A stretch of 64,000 nucleotides of DNA. Origin: Streptomyces amritsarensis. GTDB lineage: Bacteria > Actinomycetota > Actinomycetes > Streptomycetales > Streptomycetaceae. Location of the stretch: the NCBI RefSeq assembly GCF_001953875.1, contig NZ_MQUR01000009.1, positions 62,001 to 126,000 of the forward strand, in the 5' to 3' direction. The notes below the pieces were generated by a model. That model had not been told where the DNA came from. It saw only the letters and a list, made by a program, of their open reading frames with translations, and searched no databases. Made by a program: the position numbers and the translations under genes. Shown one piece after another: positions 9,695-18,243 of the stretch (position 1 is its first letter; each line of letters opens with the position of its first letter).

Positions 9695-11050
9695 TCAGGC
9701 GGCCGCGGTGGCCGGCCGGCGGTCGGCTGCGTCCCCGGCCGGGGCGGCTCCGGCGGCTTCGGCCGGGGGCTCGGCGCGCACGGCCTCGGCCGGGGGCTCC
9801 GCGTGCACGGCCTCGGCCGGCAGGTGCCGCTCCAGCCGCAGCAGCGCCAGGGCGGCGCCGAGCGCGGCGGCGGTCAGGACGGCCCAGGGCAGCCGGCCGT
9901 CCACGGCGAGCAGGGCGGTGAAGAGCGAGGGGGCGAGGGCCGTGGCCAGCGAGTGGGACAGCTGGTAGGTGGCCAGGTAGCGGCCGCGGACCGGCTCGGG
10001 GGCGGCGGAGACCGACAGGGCGCCGCCGGAGGGGCTGTGCACCAGCTCGCCGAGGGTGTAGACGACCACGATGGCGAGCAGGGCGGCCAGGGTCGCGCCC
10101 TGGCCGGGCCGCAGCGTGCCGAGCACGATCTGTCCGGCGAAGGCGGCGGCGAAGAGCACCGCGCCGAGGGCGGCGGAGCGGGTGCGGCGGGCGCCGGAGC
10201 GGCGGACGCGGCCCGCGACCAGCACGCCGATCCCGGCGCACAGGGCGGTGTTGAGGGTGAAGGCCGCGCCGGTGAGGGAGTCGGGGGCCTTCAGCCAGGT
10301 GGAGAGGTAGAGCGGGAAGAGGACGGAGAGGGCGCAGTAGCCCAGCGCGGTGAGGAAGTTGGCGGCGGTGAGCCCGAGGAAGGGGCGGTCGCGCAGGACC
10401 GTCCGGTAGCCGGCGTCGGGCCGCCCGGCGGTGGCGGCGGTGGTCTCGCCGGCCGGGGCCGGGCGGACCCGGCCGACGAGCAGTCCGGCGAGCGCGAAGG
10501 CGGCGGAGTTGGCCCAGGCGGTGTGGGTGAACGCGCCGGTGCCCCACAGCGCCAGGACCCCGGAGACGAGGAGGGCGCCCGCACCCATCCCGGCGTTCTG
10601 CAGGGCCCGGGTGGAGGCCTGGAGCCGGTCGCGGGCGGCACCCCGCGCCACCTCCCCGATCAGGGACTGCTGCACGACGGAGAAGGAGCGGTCGGCGAGC
10701 GCGGTGAGGAGGGCGACGGCCGCGAAGGCGGCCGGAGAGCTCGCGAAGGGGTAGAGGGCGAAGCCGAGCGCCCGGATCCCGTAGAGCACCAGGTTCACCC
10801 CCTTGGCGCCGAACCGGTCCACGGCCGAGCCGGCCAGGGGCACGAAGGCCAGCCCGGCCAGACCGGTGACCGTCATGACCAGGCCGACGAGGGTGAAGGA
10901 GAGGCCGGTGACGTGATGGAAGAAGACGAGCGAGAAGGGGACGTACATGCCGATCCCGATCGCGCTGATTCCGATGCCGAGGAGCAGCGACCGCTCCCCC
11001 GCGACCTTCGCCTCCCCGGCCTTGGACGCCCTGCCCCTGAACACCGCCAT
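9695..11050 (-). CDS. Major facilitator superfamily (MFS) efflux transporter
   Basis: A 451-residue membrane protein with twelve hydrophobic segments, an MFS signature-like loop (GLAGLAFVPLAGSAVDRFGAKG) and the motif DRPFLGLTAANF opening the second half. This fits drug or metabolite efflux. The ATG at 11050 has GGGGGAGAGG just upstream; the frame upstream of it is only the antisense of the MarR gene. The hydrophilic C-terminus contains near-identical nine-residue repeats (AEPPAEAV type), encoded by a 27-bp tandem repeat. It is divergent from the MarR gene across a perfect inverted repeat, the classic arrangement for MarR-controlled efflux. Confidence 0.92.
   Translation of the reverse strand: MAVFRGRASKAGEAKVAGERSLLLGIGISAIGIGMYVPFSLVFFHHVTGLSFTLVGLVMTVTGLAGLAFVPLAGSAVDRFGAKGVNLVLYGIRALGFALYPFASSPAAFAAVALLTALADRSFSVVQQSLIGEVARGAARDRLQASTRALQNAGMGAGALLVSGVLALWGTGAFTHTAWANSAAFALAGLLVGRVRPAPAGETTAATAGRPDAGYRTVLRDRPFLGLTAANFLTALGYCALSVLFPLYLSTWLKAPDSLTGAAFTLNTALCAGIGVLVAGRVRRSGARRTRSAALGAVLFAAAFAGQIVLGTLRPGQGATLAALLAIVVVYTLGELVHSPSGGALSVSAAPEPVRGRYLATYQLSHSLATALAPSLFTALLAVDGRLPWAVLTAAALGAALALLRLERHLPAEAVHAEPPAEAVRAEPPAEAAGAAPAGDAADRRPATAAA
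9759..9820. repeat. 27-bp tandem repeat in the 3' end of the MFS gene
   Basis: Units begin at 9759, 9786 and (partial) 9813, each starting TCGGCCGG. They encode an Ala/Glu/Pro-rich cytoplasmic tail and are likely variable in length between strains. Confidence 0.7.
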
Positions 11051-11080
11051 GACGGCCTCTCCCCCCGATTCGGTTGCTGC

Positions 11081-11106
11081 TAAGTAGCTTACCGCTAAGC
11101 TACTTA
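11081..11106. promoter_or_regulatory. Perfect inverted repeat, likely MarR operator
   Basis: Arms of 11 bp (TAAGTAGCTTA at 11081-11091, its complement at 11096-11106) with a 4-bp spacer, in the 108-bp gap between the divergent MFS and marR genes. A further degenerate half-site, CAAGCAACTT, follows at 11111-11120. Position and symmetry fit autoregulation and control of the efflux unit. Confidence 0.75.
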
Positions 11107-11158
11107 TCGTCAAGCAACTTTCTTGCGAACGATCCGAGGGAGCCGGAATACTGCGCTC

Positions 11159-11650
11159 ATGAGTGAGGACAAGGACGCGGTCGACGCGATCACGGCCCAG
11201 TGGTTCGCCGTGCGCCCCGAGCTGGACACGGCCCCCATGGCCGTCTTCGGACGCATCTACCGGATCGCCAAGGCCATGGGCGATGCCATGGAGGAGCGCT
11301 ACCAGCGCTTCGGCATCTCGCGCGGGGAGTTCGACGTCGTCGGCACGCTGCGCCGTTCGGGCGCCCCGTACACGCTCTCGCCCCGCCAGCTCTCGGCGAC
11401 GCTCATGCTCACCACGGGCGGCATGACGGGGCGGCTGGACAAGCTGGAGAAGGCCGGGCTGCTGTGCCGCAAGCCCGATCCGCACGACCGGCGGGGGCTC
11501 CAGGTGACGATCACCGACCGCGGCCTCGCGCTCGTCGACGAGGCCGTCACCGCCGGTCTGGAGGTGCAGCGCGCCGCGCTCACCGGGCTGACCGACGAGG
11601 AGGTCGCGCAGCTCACCGGCCTGCTGCGCAAAGTGCTGGCCGGCGTCTGA
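11159..11650 (+). CDS. MarR family transcriptional regulator
   Basis: A 163-residue winged-helix repressor. The DNA-binding core is clear: LSPRQLSATLMLTTGGMTGRLDKLEKAGLLCRKPDP, then the beta-wing DRRGLQVTITDRG. An N-terminal helical dimerisation region precedes it. The ATG at 11159 gives the natural N-terminus; the frame upstream to 11123 lies within the operator area. It is divergent from the MFS/EamA/EamA/LysR group and most likely represses it together with its own gene, releasing DNA on binding a small ligand such as a phenolic compound or drug. Confidence 0.93.
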   Translation: MSEDKDAVDAITAQWFAVRPELDTAPMAVFGRIYRIAKAMGDAMEERYQRFGISRGEFDVVGTLRRSGAPYTLSPRQLSATLMLTTGGMTGRLDKLEKAGLLCRKPDPHDRRGLQVTITDRGLALVDEAVTAGLEVQRAALTGLTDEEVAQLTGLLRKVLAGV

Positions 11651-11661
11651 GGACATGCCGA

Positions 11662-11717
11662 GGCGCCGGGGGTCGACGCACGGCCGATGCGGATCGGCGG
11701 TGCGGACCCCCGGCGCC
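11662..11717. terminator. Terminator between marR and the small membrane protein gene
   Basis: Perfect 13-bp arms (11662-11674 and 11705-11717) enclosing a further imperfect pairing region, between two convergent genes. Confidence 0.8.
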
Positions 11718-11760
11718 CGGGAAGGTCACACGGCTGCGGCCCCCAGGGGGGCGGACCGGG

Positions 11761-12003
11761 TCAGGCCTGCTTCTTCTTCGGCCTGTCCGACTTGTCGAGG
11801 GCCATGACGAGACCCACGATGACCAGGAAGATGACGATCGGCAGGGCCACGTACAGGCCGAGCGTCTCGCCGATGCTCAGGCCCGGACCCGGGTCGTCGC
11901 CGTCGTCGCGGGTCAGCGCGAGAGCGGGAGACGTCATCAGCAGCATCATCAGCGTCGTTCCGGCCGAGACGGCGCCGGCGCGCAGAGCGTTCTTCTTGTC
12001 CAC
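11761..12003 (-). CDS. Small membrane protein of unknown function
   Basis: An 80-residue protein with two hydrophobic segments: an N-terminal one ending in an ALA-type signal site (residues 8-30) and a C-terminal helix (LGLYVALPIVIFLVIVGLVMAL), with a basic tail KSDRPKKKQA. Between them is an acidic loop (DDGDDPGPG). This suggests a secreted or single-pass protein with a cytoplasmic basic tail. The GTG at 12003 is the only sensible start; no clear ribosome site is visible, and it begins about 20 bp after the malQ stop, so it may be translated from the malQ transcript. Function unknown. Confidence 0.72.
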   Translation of the reverse strand: MDKKNALRAGAVSAGTTLMMLLMTSPALALTRDDGDDPGPGLSIGETLGLYVALPIVIFLVIVGLVMALDKSDRPKKKQA

Positions 12004-12023
12004 GGTGCAAACGTAGCGAACAC

Positions 12024-14018
12024 CTAAACGCCGCGCGCGCCCGGGGGTGCCGTACGAGGAACCGCCCCCTCCCGCACCGCGCTGAGCAGCGCGTTCGCCC
12101 GGGGTGAGGCCATCAGCTCCTCCAGCGTCAGCGGCCTGCCCGAGGCGTCGGCGACCGGCAGCCGCCAGTTGGGGTACTGGTCCCACGTGCCCGGCAGGTT
12201 CTGCGGCCGCCGGTCCCCCACCGCGTCCGGCAGCCATACGCCCACCAGGCGCGCGGGGGTGCGCAGCAGGAAGGCGTACAGGGCCCGCACGGCGGCCTCC
12301 TCGCCCTTGGTGTCGAGGCCGAGCCCGTCCAACAGGGCCAGCCACTCGGCGGTGTCGGCGGCGTCCTCGGCCCGCTCCAGCTCGGCCGGACGGGTCAGCA
12401 GGCCGAGCCGGTCGCGCAGTTCGACGTGGCCGCCGGCGAGCTTGGCGGCGGTGGGCGGCAGGTCGTGGGTGGTGACGGTGGCCAGGCAGTCCGCCCTCCA
12501 GGCCTGCGGGGCGAGCGGGCTGCCGTCCCCCGACCAGTCGCGTTCGAACCACAGCACCGATGTGCCGAGCACCCCGCGCCGGGCCAGCTCCCGGCGCACG
12601 TGCGGCTCCACCGTCCCCAGGTCCTCGCCGATGACCGGGGCGCCGGCCCGATGCGCCTCCAGCACCAGGACCGCCAGCATGGCCTCGCCGTCGTAGCCGA
12701 CGTACGTGCCCTCGGCGGGCGGGGTCCCCTCCGGGATCCACCACAGCCGGAACAGGCCCATGACGTGGTCGATGCGCAGCCCGCCCGCGTACCGGAACAC
12801 CCCGCGCAGCAGCGACCGGAAGGCGGCGTAGCCGGTGCCGGCCAGCACGTCCGGGCGCCAGGGCGGCAGCCCCCAGTCCTGGCCGCGCGCGTTGAAGGCG
12901 TCGGGCGGGGCCCCGACCGAGATGTGGCGGGCGTGGAGCGCCGGCTCGGAGGCGTCCGAACCGCCTGGGTGCACCCCGACCGCCAGGTCGTGCACGATGC
13001 CGACGGCCATCCCGGCCTCGCGGGCGGCCCGCTGGGCGGCGGCGAGCTGGCCGTCCGTCAGCCAGACCGTCCAGCGGTGGAAGTCCGTGCGCGCCCTCGG
13101 GTCCTCGCCCATGCGCGAGGCCTGCCGGCCCGCGTGGAGGTCCAGCGAGGCGCCTGCCTCTGCGCAGAACGCCCGGTAGTCCGCTTCCCGTTCGGGGCTC
13201 CGCGGGACGGCGTACAGCAGCTCCAGAGCCTGCCGCTTGAGCGCCCAGACGGCGTCCCGGTCGATCAACGCGCCCTTCTCCAGCACCTCGCGGCGCAGGG
13301 CGGCGCCGCCGCAGGCCAGTTCGGCCAGGGCCGCGCGCTCGGTGCAGTCGGCGTACTCGGGGACGTCCTCGATCCGCAGGTGGACGGGGTCGGGGAAGCG
13401 GCGCGAGGACGGCCGGTACGGCGAGGGGTCGGTCGGTGTCCCCGGCAGGGAGGCGTGCAGCGGGTTGACCTGGATGAAGTCCGCGCCGTGGGTCCGGCCC
13501 GCCCAGCGGGCGAGTTCGGCGAGGTCCCCGAGGTCGCCCATGCCCCAGGAGTGCTCGGACAGGAGCGAGTAGAGCTGGACGAGCAGCCCGTGGGCGCGTC
13601 CGGGTGCGGCGGGGGCCCGCTCGGGGGCCACGACCAGGGTGGCCTCGTCGGTCCGCCCGTCGGGTGCCGCGGCGGTGATCCGGTGGACCCCGAGGGGAAG
13701 CCCGGGTCCCCACGCGCACTCCCGGCCGGACTCCTCCGCGACCACCGCGACCCGGCTGCCGGGCGGTAGCCCGGCGGGGAGCGGCGGTACGGGCTCCCCC
13801 TGCCAGAGCACCACGGTGGGCGGCAGCAGCCGGCGGGCGGCCCGCTCTGCGGCCGACTCGGCGGACCCCCGGACGCTCTCGGCGTCGTCGGTGGCGACCC
13901 CCAGCGTGCCGAGGACGGTTCTGATGGTGGCCTCGGAGACCTGGACGGTGACGTCGGGGGCGGGCTGGTAGGCGGTGGCGATGCCGTGCAGGGCGGCGAG
14001 CCGGGCCAGGTCGTCCAT
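12024..14018 (-). CDS. malQ: 4-alpha-glucanotransferase (amylomaltase, GH77)
   Basis: A 664-residue cytoplasmic enzyme that transfers maltodextrin segments between 1,4-glucans in maltose and glycogen metabolism. GH77 landmarks are seen in order: the RIDHVMGLFRLWWIPEG region with the nucleophile Asp, GEDLGTVEP with the acid/base Glu, and TTHDLPPTAAKLAGG with the third carboxylate. The N-terminal 150 residues form the extra domain typical of actinobacterial and E. coli MalQ. The ATG at 14018 has GAAGGAG about 9 bp upstream. It is divergent from the GH84-like gene, and no other maltose genes are near. Confidence 0.95.
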   Translation of the reverse strand: MDDLARLAALHGIATAYQPAPDVTVQVSEATIRTVLGTLGVATDDAESVRGSAESAAERAARRLLPPTVVLWQGEPVPPLPAGLPPGSRVAVVAEESGRECAWGPGLPLGVHRITAAAPDGRTDEATLVVAPERAPAAPGRAHGLLVQLYSLLSEHSWGMGDLGDLAELARWAGRTHGADFIQVNPLHASLPGTPTDPSPYRPSSRRFPDPVHLRIEDVPEYADCTERAALAELACGGAALRREVLEKGALIDRDAVWALKRQALELLYAVPRSPEREADYRAFCAEAGASLDLHAGRQASRMGEDPRARTDFHRWTVWLTDGQLAAAQRAAREAGMAVGIVHDLAVGVHPGGSDASEPALHARHISVGAPPDAFNARGQDWGLPPWRPDVLAGTGYAAFRSLLRGVFRYAGGLRIDHVMGLFRLWWIPEGTPPAEGTYVGYDGEAMLAVLVLEAHRAGAPVIGEDLGTVEPHVRRELARRGVLGTSVLWFERDWSGDGSPLAPQAWRADCLATVTTHDLPPTAAKLAGGHVELRDRLGLLTRPAELERAEDAADTAEWLALLDGLGLDTKGEEAAVRALYAFLLRTPARLVGVWLPDAVGDRRPQNLPGTWDQYPNWRLPVADASGRPLTLEELMASPRANALLSAVREGAVPRTAPPGARGV

Positions 14019-14249
14019 GGACGGGCGCTCCTTCGTGCGTGCGGGCAGGCGGGGATGAGGGTGGGTCAGAAGCGTGGAGCACAAAAGCGGGACGCCGCCG
14101 GGGAACAACGCAGCCATACCCACTCGGAGGGGTCGCATTCCTGGCAGATCCGGGGCAGATCACCCACGCGCATTGACACTCCAGCCGCACGGGTGGTGGG
14201 CTCGGGCTCATTCGTACGAGTGGGGGACGTCTCGCGACGAGGAGGCTCT

Positions 14250-17200
14250 GTGCAGCTCAGGGGCAGGAAACGGTCGACGGCCGCCGCCATCGCGGTGATC
14301 GGGTCGCTGCTCGGCGGAGCCGTGGCCTCCGCCCCGCTCGGGTTCCTCGCGAGTCCCGTCCTTCCGGACGGGCAGGCCGCCGCCCCGGGCTCCGCGGGAG
14401 CGGCCGGCGCCTCCGGTGTCGGGGCCAACGGCACCGTCGGCCCCGTGCTCGACCCCGGCGCGGACACTCCCCGGAGCGCCGCCGAAGGGCCCGCCGTGTG
14501 GCCCCGGCCGCAGTCGATGGCCGCCGACCCGGCGCGCGAGGTGCCCCTCGGCCGGGAGGCGGTGCTGGTGGCGCCGGCCGACGCCGATCCGCACGCCGTC
14601 CGGGTGGTGCGCGAGGCGCTGCGCAAGGCGGGCGTGAAGACCCTGCACGAACCGGAGCCCGGGGAGCGGGTGCCCGAGCGGGGCACCGTCGTACGGCTCC
14701 AGGACGCGGGCGCGCAGGAGGCGCTGCTGGCGATGGGCGCGACCGCCCCCACGGACCTGCCGAACGGCGGGTACCGGCTGGCCGTGGGGCGGCCCGGCGG
14801 GCGCGACACGGTCGCACTGGCCGGCGTCGGGGAGGAAGGCCTCTTCCACGCGGCGCAGACGCTGCGCCAACTGCTCGCCGCAGGCGGCGGGAAGGTACCC
14901 GGCGTCCTGGTGCGCGACTGGCCGGCCGCGCCGGTGCGCGGGATCACGGAGGGCTTCTACGGGCAGCCGTGGACCGAGGAGCAGCGCCTGGCCCAGCTGG
15001 ACTTCATGGGCCGCACCAAGCAGAACCGGCTGCTGATCGCGTCCGGCGACGACCCGTACCGCACGACGAGCTGGCGCGAGGACTACCCGAAGGAGCTGCG
15101 GGAGGAGTTCCGCACGCTGGCCGAACGGGCCGCCGCCAACCGGGTCGTGCTGGCCTGGGCCGTCACCCCGGGGCAGTCCATGTGCCTGTCGTCGTCGGCC
15201 GACCGGGCGGCTCTGGCACGCAAGCTGGACGCGATGTGGGATCTGGGGTTCCGCGCCTTCCAGGTGCAGTTCCAGGACGTCAGCTACACCGAGTGGGGCT
15301 GCCGTGCGGACCGGCAGCAGTACGGCAGGGGCCCGGAGGCCGCCGCGAAGGCCCACGCGGAGGTGGCGAACGAGCTGGCCGCGCACCTGGCCTCCCGGTA
15401 TCCGGGGTCGCCCGCGCTGTCGCTGCTGCCGACCGAGTACTACCAGGAGGGCGCCACCGCCTACCGGACGGCCCTGGCCCGCGGGCTGGACGCGCGGGTG
15501 GAGGTGGCCTGGACGGGCGTCGGTGTCGTGCCGCGCACCATCACGGGCCGGGAACTGGCCGGGGCGCGCTCCGCCCTGGGGCAGCAGCCCCTGATCACGA
15601 TGGACAACTACCCGGTCAACGACTGGGATCCGGGCCGTATCTTCCTCGGCCCCTACGCGGGCCGCGAACCGGCGGTGGCGGGCGGCTCGGCGGCGCTGCT
15701 GTCGAACGCGATGCAGCAGCCCATCCTGTCGCGCATCCCGCTCTTCACGGCGGCCGACTTCGCCTGGAACCCGCGCGGCTACCGGGCCGGCGAGTCCTGG
15801 CAGGCCGCGGTGCGCGACCTGGCGGGCTCGGACCCGCGGGAGCGCGAGGCGGTGGCGGCGCTGGCCGGGAACACCACCTCCTCCGGGCTCAAGCAGGAGG
15901 AGTCGGCGTATCTGAAGCCGCTGGTCGAGCAGTTCTGGAAGGCCCGGGCCGCCGGGGACCCGGCGGCCGGGGCCGAGCTGCGCAAGGCGTTCACGGTGCT
16001 GCGCGAGGCCCCGGCACGGCTGACCGCCCTGTCGGACGAGGCGGGCCCCTGGCTGGAGCGGCTCTCGCGCTACGGAACGGCCGGCGAACTGGCCGTGGAC
16101 GTCCTGCAGGCCCAGGCGCGCGGGGACGGTGCGGCCGCCTGGCAGGCCTCCCGGGCCCTCGCCGAGGCGCGCAGGGCGCTGGCCGAGCCGGGACCCGCCC
16201 AGGTGGACAAGGCCGTTCTGGACCCCTTCCTGGAGAAGGCGGCTGCGGAAGCGGACGCCTGGACCGGGGTCGCCCGCACCACCGGGACGGTGGCGAAGGA
16301 CGCCCAGGCCTGGACGGTGCGGCTGGACTCCGTACGCCCGGTGTCGGCGGTGACGGTGATGACGGACCCGCTGCCGGCGGGCTCGCGGGGCGCCGTGGTG
16401 GAGGTCCACGTGCCGGGCGAGGGCTGGCGCAAGGTCGGCGACGCCGCGGCGTCGGGCTGGACCCAGATCGACACGGCGGGACTGCGCGCGGACGCGGTGC
16501 GCCTGGCCTGGGCCGGGGCCGCACCCGTGGTACACCAGGTGGTCCCGTGGTTCGGGGACGGCCCCCGGGCCCGCTTCGAGCTGGCGGACGGCGGCAGGAC
16601 CGACGCCGAGATCGGCGGCGCCCCGCAGCGGGTCACCGCCGAGCTCTCCGCCCTGGGCCCCGGCGAGGTCCGCGGGCCGCTGTCGGCGCGTCCGCCGGCC
16701 GGGATCGAAGTCCGCCTGCCGCAGGCCGCCGTGGTCCCGCGCGGCGGCCGGGCCTCGATACCGCTGGAGGTCGCCGTCGCCGCCAACACCCCGCCGGGCA
16801 CCTATCAGGTCCCGGTGGCCTTCGACGGGGAGTCCCGCACCCTGACGGTGCGGGCGGTACCCCGCACCGGCGGACCGGATCTGCTGCGCACCGCGCGGGC
16901 GACGTCGTCCGCGAACGAGACACCCGCCTTCCCGGCCTCCGCGGCCGCCGACGGCTCCCCCAGCACCCGCTGGTCCTCGCCGGCGGTGGACGGCGCGTGG
17001 TGGCAGGCGGAGCTGACGGCCCCGGCCCGGGTCGGCCGGCTGGAGCTGCACTGGCAGGACGCGTACCCCTCGGCCTACCGGGTGGAGACCTCGGCCGACG
17101 GGGTGACCTGGCGGCCGGCCGCGGCCGTCACCTCCTCCAGGGGCGGGCGCGAGTCGCTCCGCCTGGACGCGCCGGACACCCGGTTCCTGAGGGTGACGTG

Positions 17201-17267
17201 CGAGCGCCGCGCCACGCGCTACGGCTGCTCGCTCTGGTCCGCGGAGGCCTACGCGGTCACGCCGTAG
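14250..17267 (+). CDS. Secreted beta-N-acetylglucosaminidase-domain protein (GH84-like) with C-terminal F5/8 type C module
   Basis: A 1005-residue exported protein. Order: signal peptide (about residues 1-40), a GH20b/GH84-type N-terminal domain, a catalytic (beta/alpha)8 domain starting RGITEGFYGQPWTEEQR, a helical region, a beta-rich segment with an NPCBM/NEW3-like feel, and a discoidin (CBM32-like) module at the C-terminus. GH84 enzymes cleave beta-linked GlcNAc by substrate-assisted catalysis with an Asp-Asp pair; here the matching site reads QFQDV (Q342-D343), so the first Asp is replaced. The MDNYPVNDW motif is kept. The GTG start has GAGGAGG just upstream. A TTGACA at 14173-14178 could be a -35 box but has no good -10. 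Confidence 0.85.
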   Translation: MQLRGRKRSTAAAIAVIGSLLGGAVASAPLGFLASPVLPDGQAAAPGSAGAAGASGVGANGTVGPVLDPGADTPRSAAEGPAVWPRPQSMAADPAREVPLGREAVLVAPADADPHAVRVVREALRKAGVKTLHEPEPGERVPERGTVVRLQDAGAQEALLAMGATAPTDLPNGGYRLAVGRPGGRDTVALAGVGEEGLFHAAQTLRQLLAAGGGKVPGVLVRDWPAAPVRGITEGFYGQPWTEEQRLAQLDFMGRTKQNRLLIASGDDPYRTTSWREDYPKELREEFRTLAERAAANRVVLAWAVTPGQSMCLSSSADRAALARKLDAMWDLGFRAFQVQFQDVSYTEWGCRADRQQYGRGPEAAAKAHAEVANELAAHLASRYPGSPALSLLPTEYYQEGATAYRTALARGLDARVEVAWTGVGVVPRTITGRELAGARSALGQQPLITMDNYPVNDWDPGRIFLGPYAGREPAVAGGSAALLSNAMQQPILSRIPLFTAADFAWNPRGYRAGESWQAAVRDLAGSDPREREAVAALAGNTTSSGLKQEESAYLKPLVEQFWKARAAGDPAAGAELRKAFTVLREAPARLTALSDEAGPWLERLSRYGTAGELAVDVLQAQARGDGAAAWQASRALAEARRALAEPGPAQVDKAVLDPFLEKAAAEADAWTGVARTTGTVAKDAQAWTVRLDSVRPVSAVTVMTDPLPAGSRGAVVEVHVPGEGWRKVGDAAASGWTQIDTAGLRADAVRLAWAGAAPVVHQVVPWFGDGPRARFELADGGRTDAEIGGAPQRVTAELSALGPGEVRGPLSARPPAGIEVRLPQAAVVPRGGRASIPLEVAVAANTPPGTYQVPVAFDGESRTLTVRAVPRTGGPDLLRTARATSSANETPAFPASAAADGSPSTRWSSPAVDGAWWQAELTAPARVGRLELHWQDAYPSAYRVETSADGVTWRPAAAVTSSRGGRESLRLDAPDTRFLRVTCERRATRYGCSLWSAEAYAVTP

Positions 17268-17413
17268 CCGGCGGTCCTGCCCCACCGGGAGCAGCACCGC
17301 CGGTGGCCGGGGGAGTTCGACGGGGGCCGGGGCAGCGCCGGCGGAGCCGGGCCGCAGGCCTGACGGCGACCTGCGACCCGGCGGGCCCGGCGGAGCCCCC
17401 GGCAGGGACTCCG

Positions 17414-17956
17414 TCAGGAGGCCGCGACGCCGATCCCGATCCGCTCCAGCGCGTCCTCGGCCCCGTACGGCTGGAGGTACGGCATCCAGCGGGGATCCCG
17501 GTGGCCGGTGCCGATGATCCGCCAGGCCAGGCCCGAGGGAGGGGCCGGCTGGTGGCGCAGGCGCCAGCCCAGTTCCAGCAGGTGCCGGTCGGCCTTGACG
17601 TGGTTGCAGCGCCGGCACGCCGCGACGACGTTGTCCCAGACGTGCTGTCCGCCCCGGCTGCGCGGAATGACGTGGTCGACGCTGGTGGCGACGGCACCGC
17701 AGTACATGCAGCGTCCGCCGTCCCGCGCGAACAGGGCGCGCCGGGTGAGTGGAACGGGCCCCCGGTAGGGGACCCGCACGAAGCGCTTGAGCCGTACCAC
17801 GCTGGGCGCGGGGACGACCCTTGTCGCGCTGTGCAGATAGGCGCCGGATTCCTCCAGGGAGACCGCTTTGTTCTCCAGGACGAGGACGAGCGCGCGGCGG
17901 AGCGGTACGACGCCGAGGGGCTCGTACGACGCGTTGAGGACCAGGACGTGCGGCAC
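17414..17956 (-). CDS. HNH endonuclease family protein
   Basis: A 180-residue protein with a clear HNH nuclease core: a zinc-binding CMYCG and CRRCN pair flanking DHVIPRSRGGQHVWDNVVAACRRCN. The N-terminus (VLVLNASYEPLGVVPLRRALVLVLENKAV) is the conserved lead found in a stand-alone actinobacterial and cyanobacterial HNH family. No phage or restriction genes are nearby, so it is a chromosomal housekeeping member of unknown role. The GTG start has AAGGAGG 6 bp upstream. It is divergent from the MscS gene across a 287-bp gap. Confidence 0.92.
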   Translation of the reverse strand: MPHVLVLNASYEPLGVVPLRRALVLVLENKAVSLEESGAYLHSATRVVPAPSVVRLKRFVRVPYRGPVPLTRRALFARDGGRCMYCGAVATSVDHVIPRSRGGQHVWDNVVAACRRCNHVKADRHLLELGWRLRHQPAPPSGLAWRIIGTGHRDPRWMPYLQPYGAEDALERIGIGVAAS

Positions 17957-18187
17957 GGACTGCCTCCTTGTACGTCGGCGGCGCGTGGCTCGCGCCGGGA
18001 CGATCTGCTCTCCAGTCTCTCCTTATGGCTGGTCGAAGCGCCACCACTCGCCGGTAACGGGTCCGAGGTGTTTTCAACCACAGTCAGTCATCCCCAGGTG
18101 AGTCTGGTCTCTCCCTCGAACACGGCGCCAAGGTGAAGGGATTGCCCCGTTAGTGTGGTTGGTCTGCCCGCGCACCCGCCCCCGGAC

Positions 18188-18215
18188 CCCGTCCGGGGGG
18201 ACACCCCCGGACGGG
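18188..18215. promoter_or_regulatory. Hairpin in the leader of the MscS gene
   Basis: Perfect 12-bp stem (18188-18199 with 18204-18215) and a GACA loop, ending 28 bp before the start codon and just upstream of the GGAGG ribosome site. It may be an attenuator, an mRNA-stabilising 5' hairpin, or the end of an upstream leader transcript. Confidence 0.45.
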
Positions 18216-18243
18216 CAGGCCGCTACATCTGGAGGTTCCTGTC

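Noticed and set aside
8375..11083. A 902-codon rightward frame opposite the EamA and MFS genes
   Set aside because: Gly/Glu/Gln-rich antisense artefact of high-GC DNA; the opposite strand has three clear membrane transporters.
14173..14202. Possible sigma-70 promoter (TTGACA) for the GH84-like gene
   Set aside because: No acceptable -10 hexamer at 16-18 bp; kept only as a remark.
12004..14211. In-frame upstream extension of the small membrane protein across malQ
   Set aside because: Arg/Pro-rich sequence antiparallel in composition to real proteins and fully overlapping malQ in another frame.
14208..18077. A 1289-codon leftward frame opposite the GH84-like and HNH genes
   Set aside because: GC-rich shadow with no domain; real genes occupy the same DNA.
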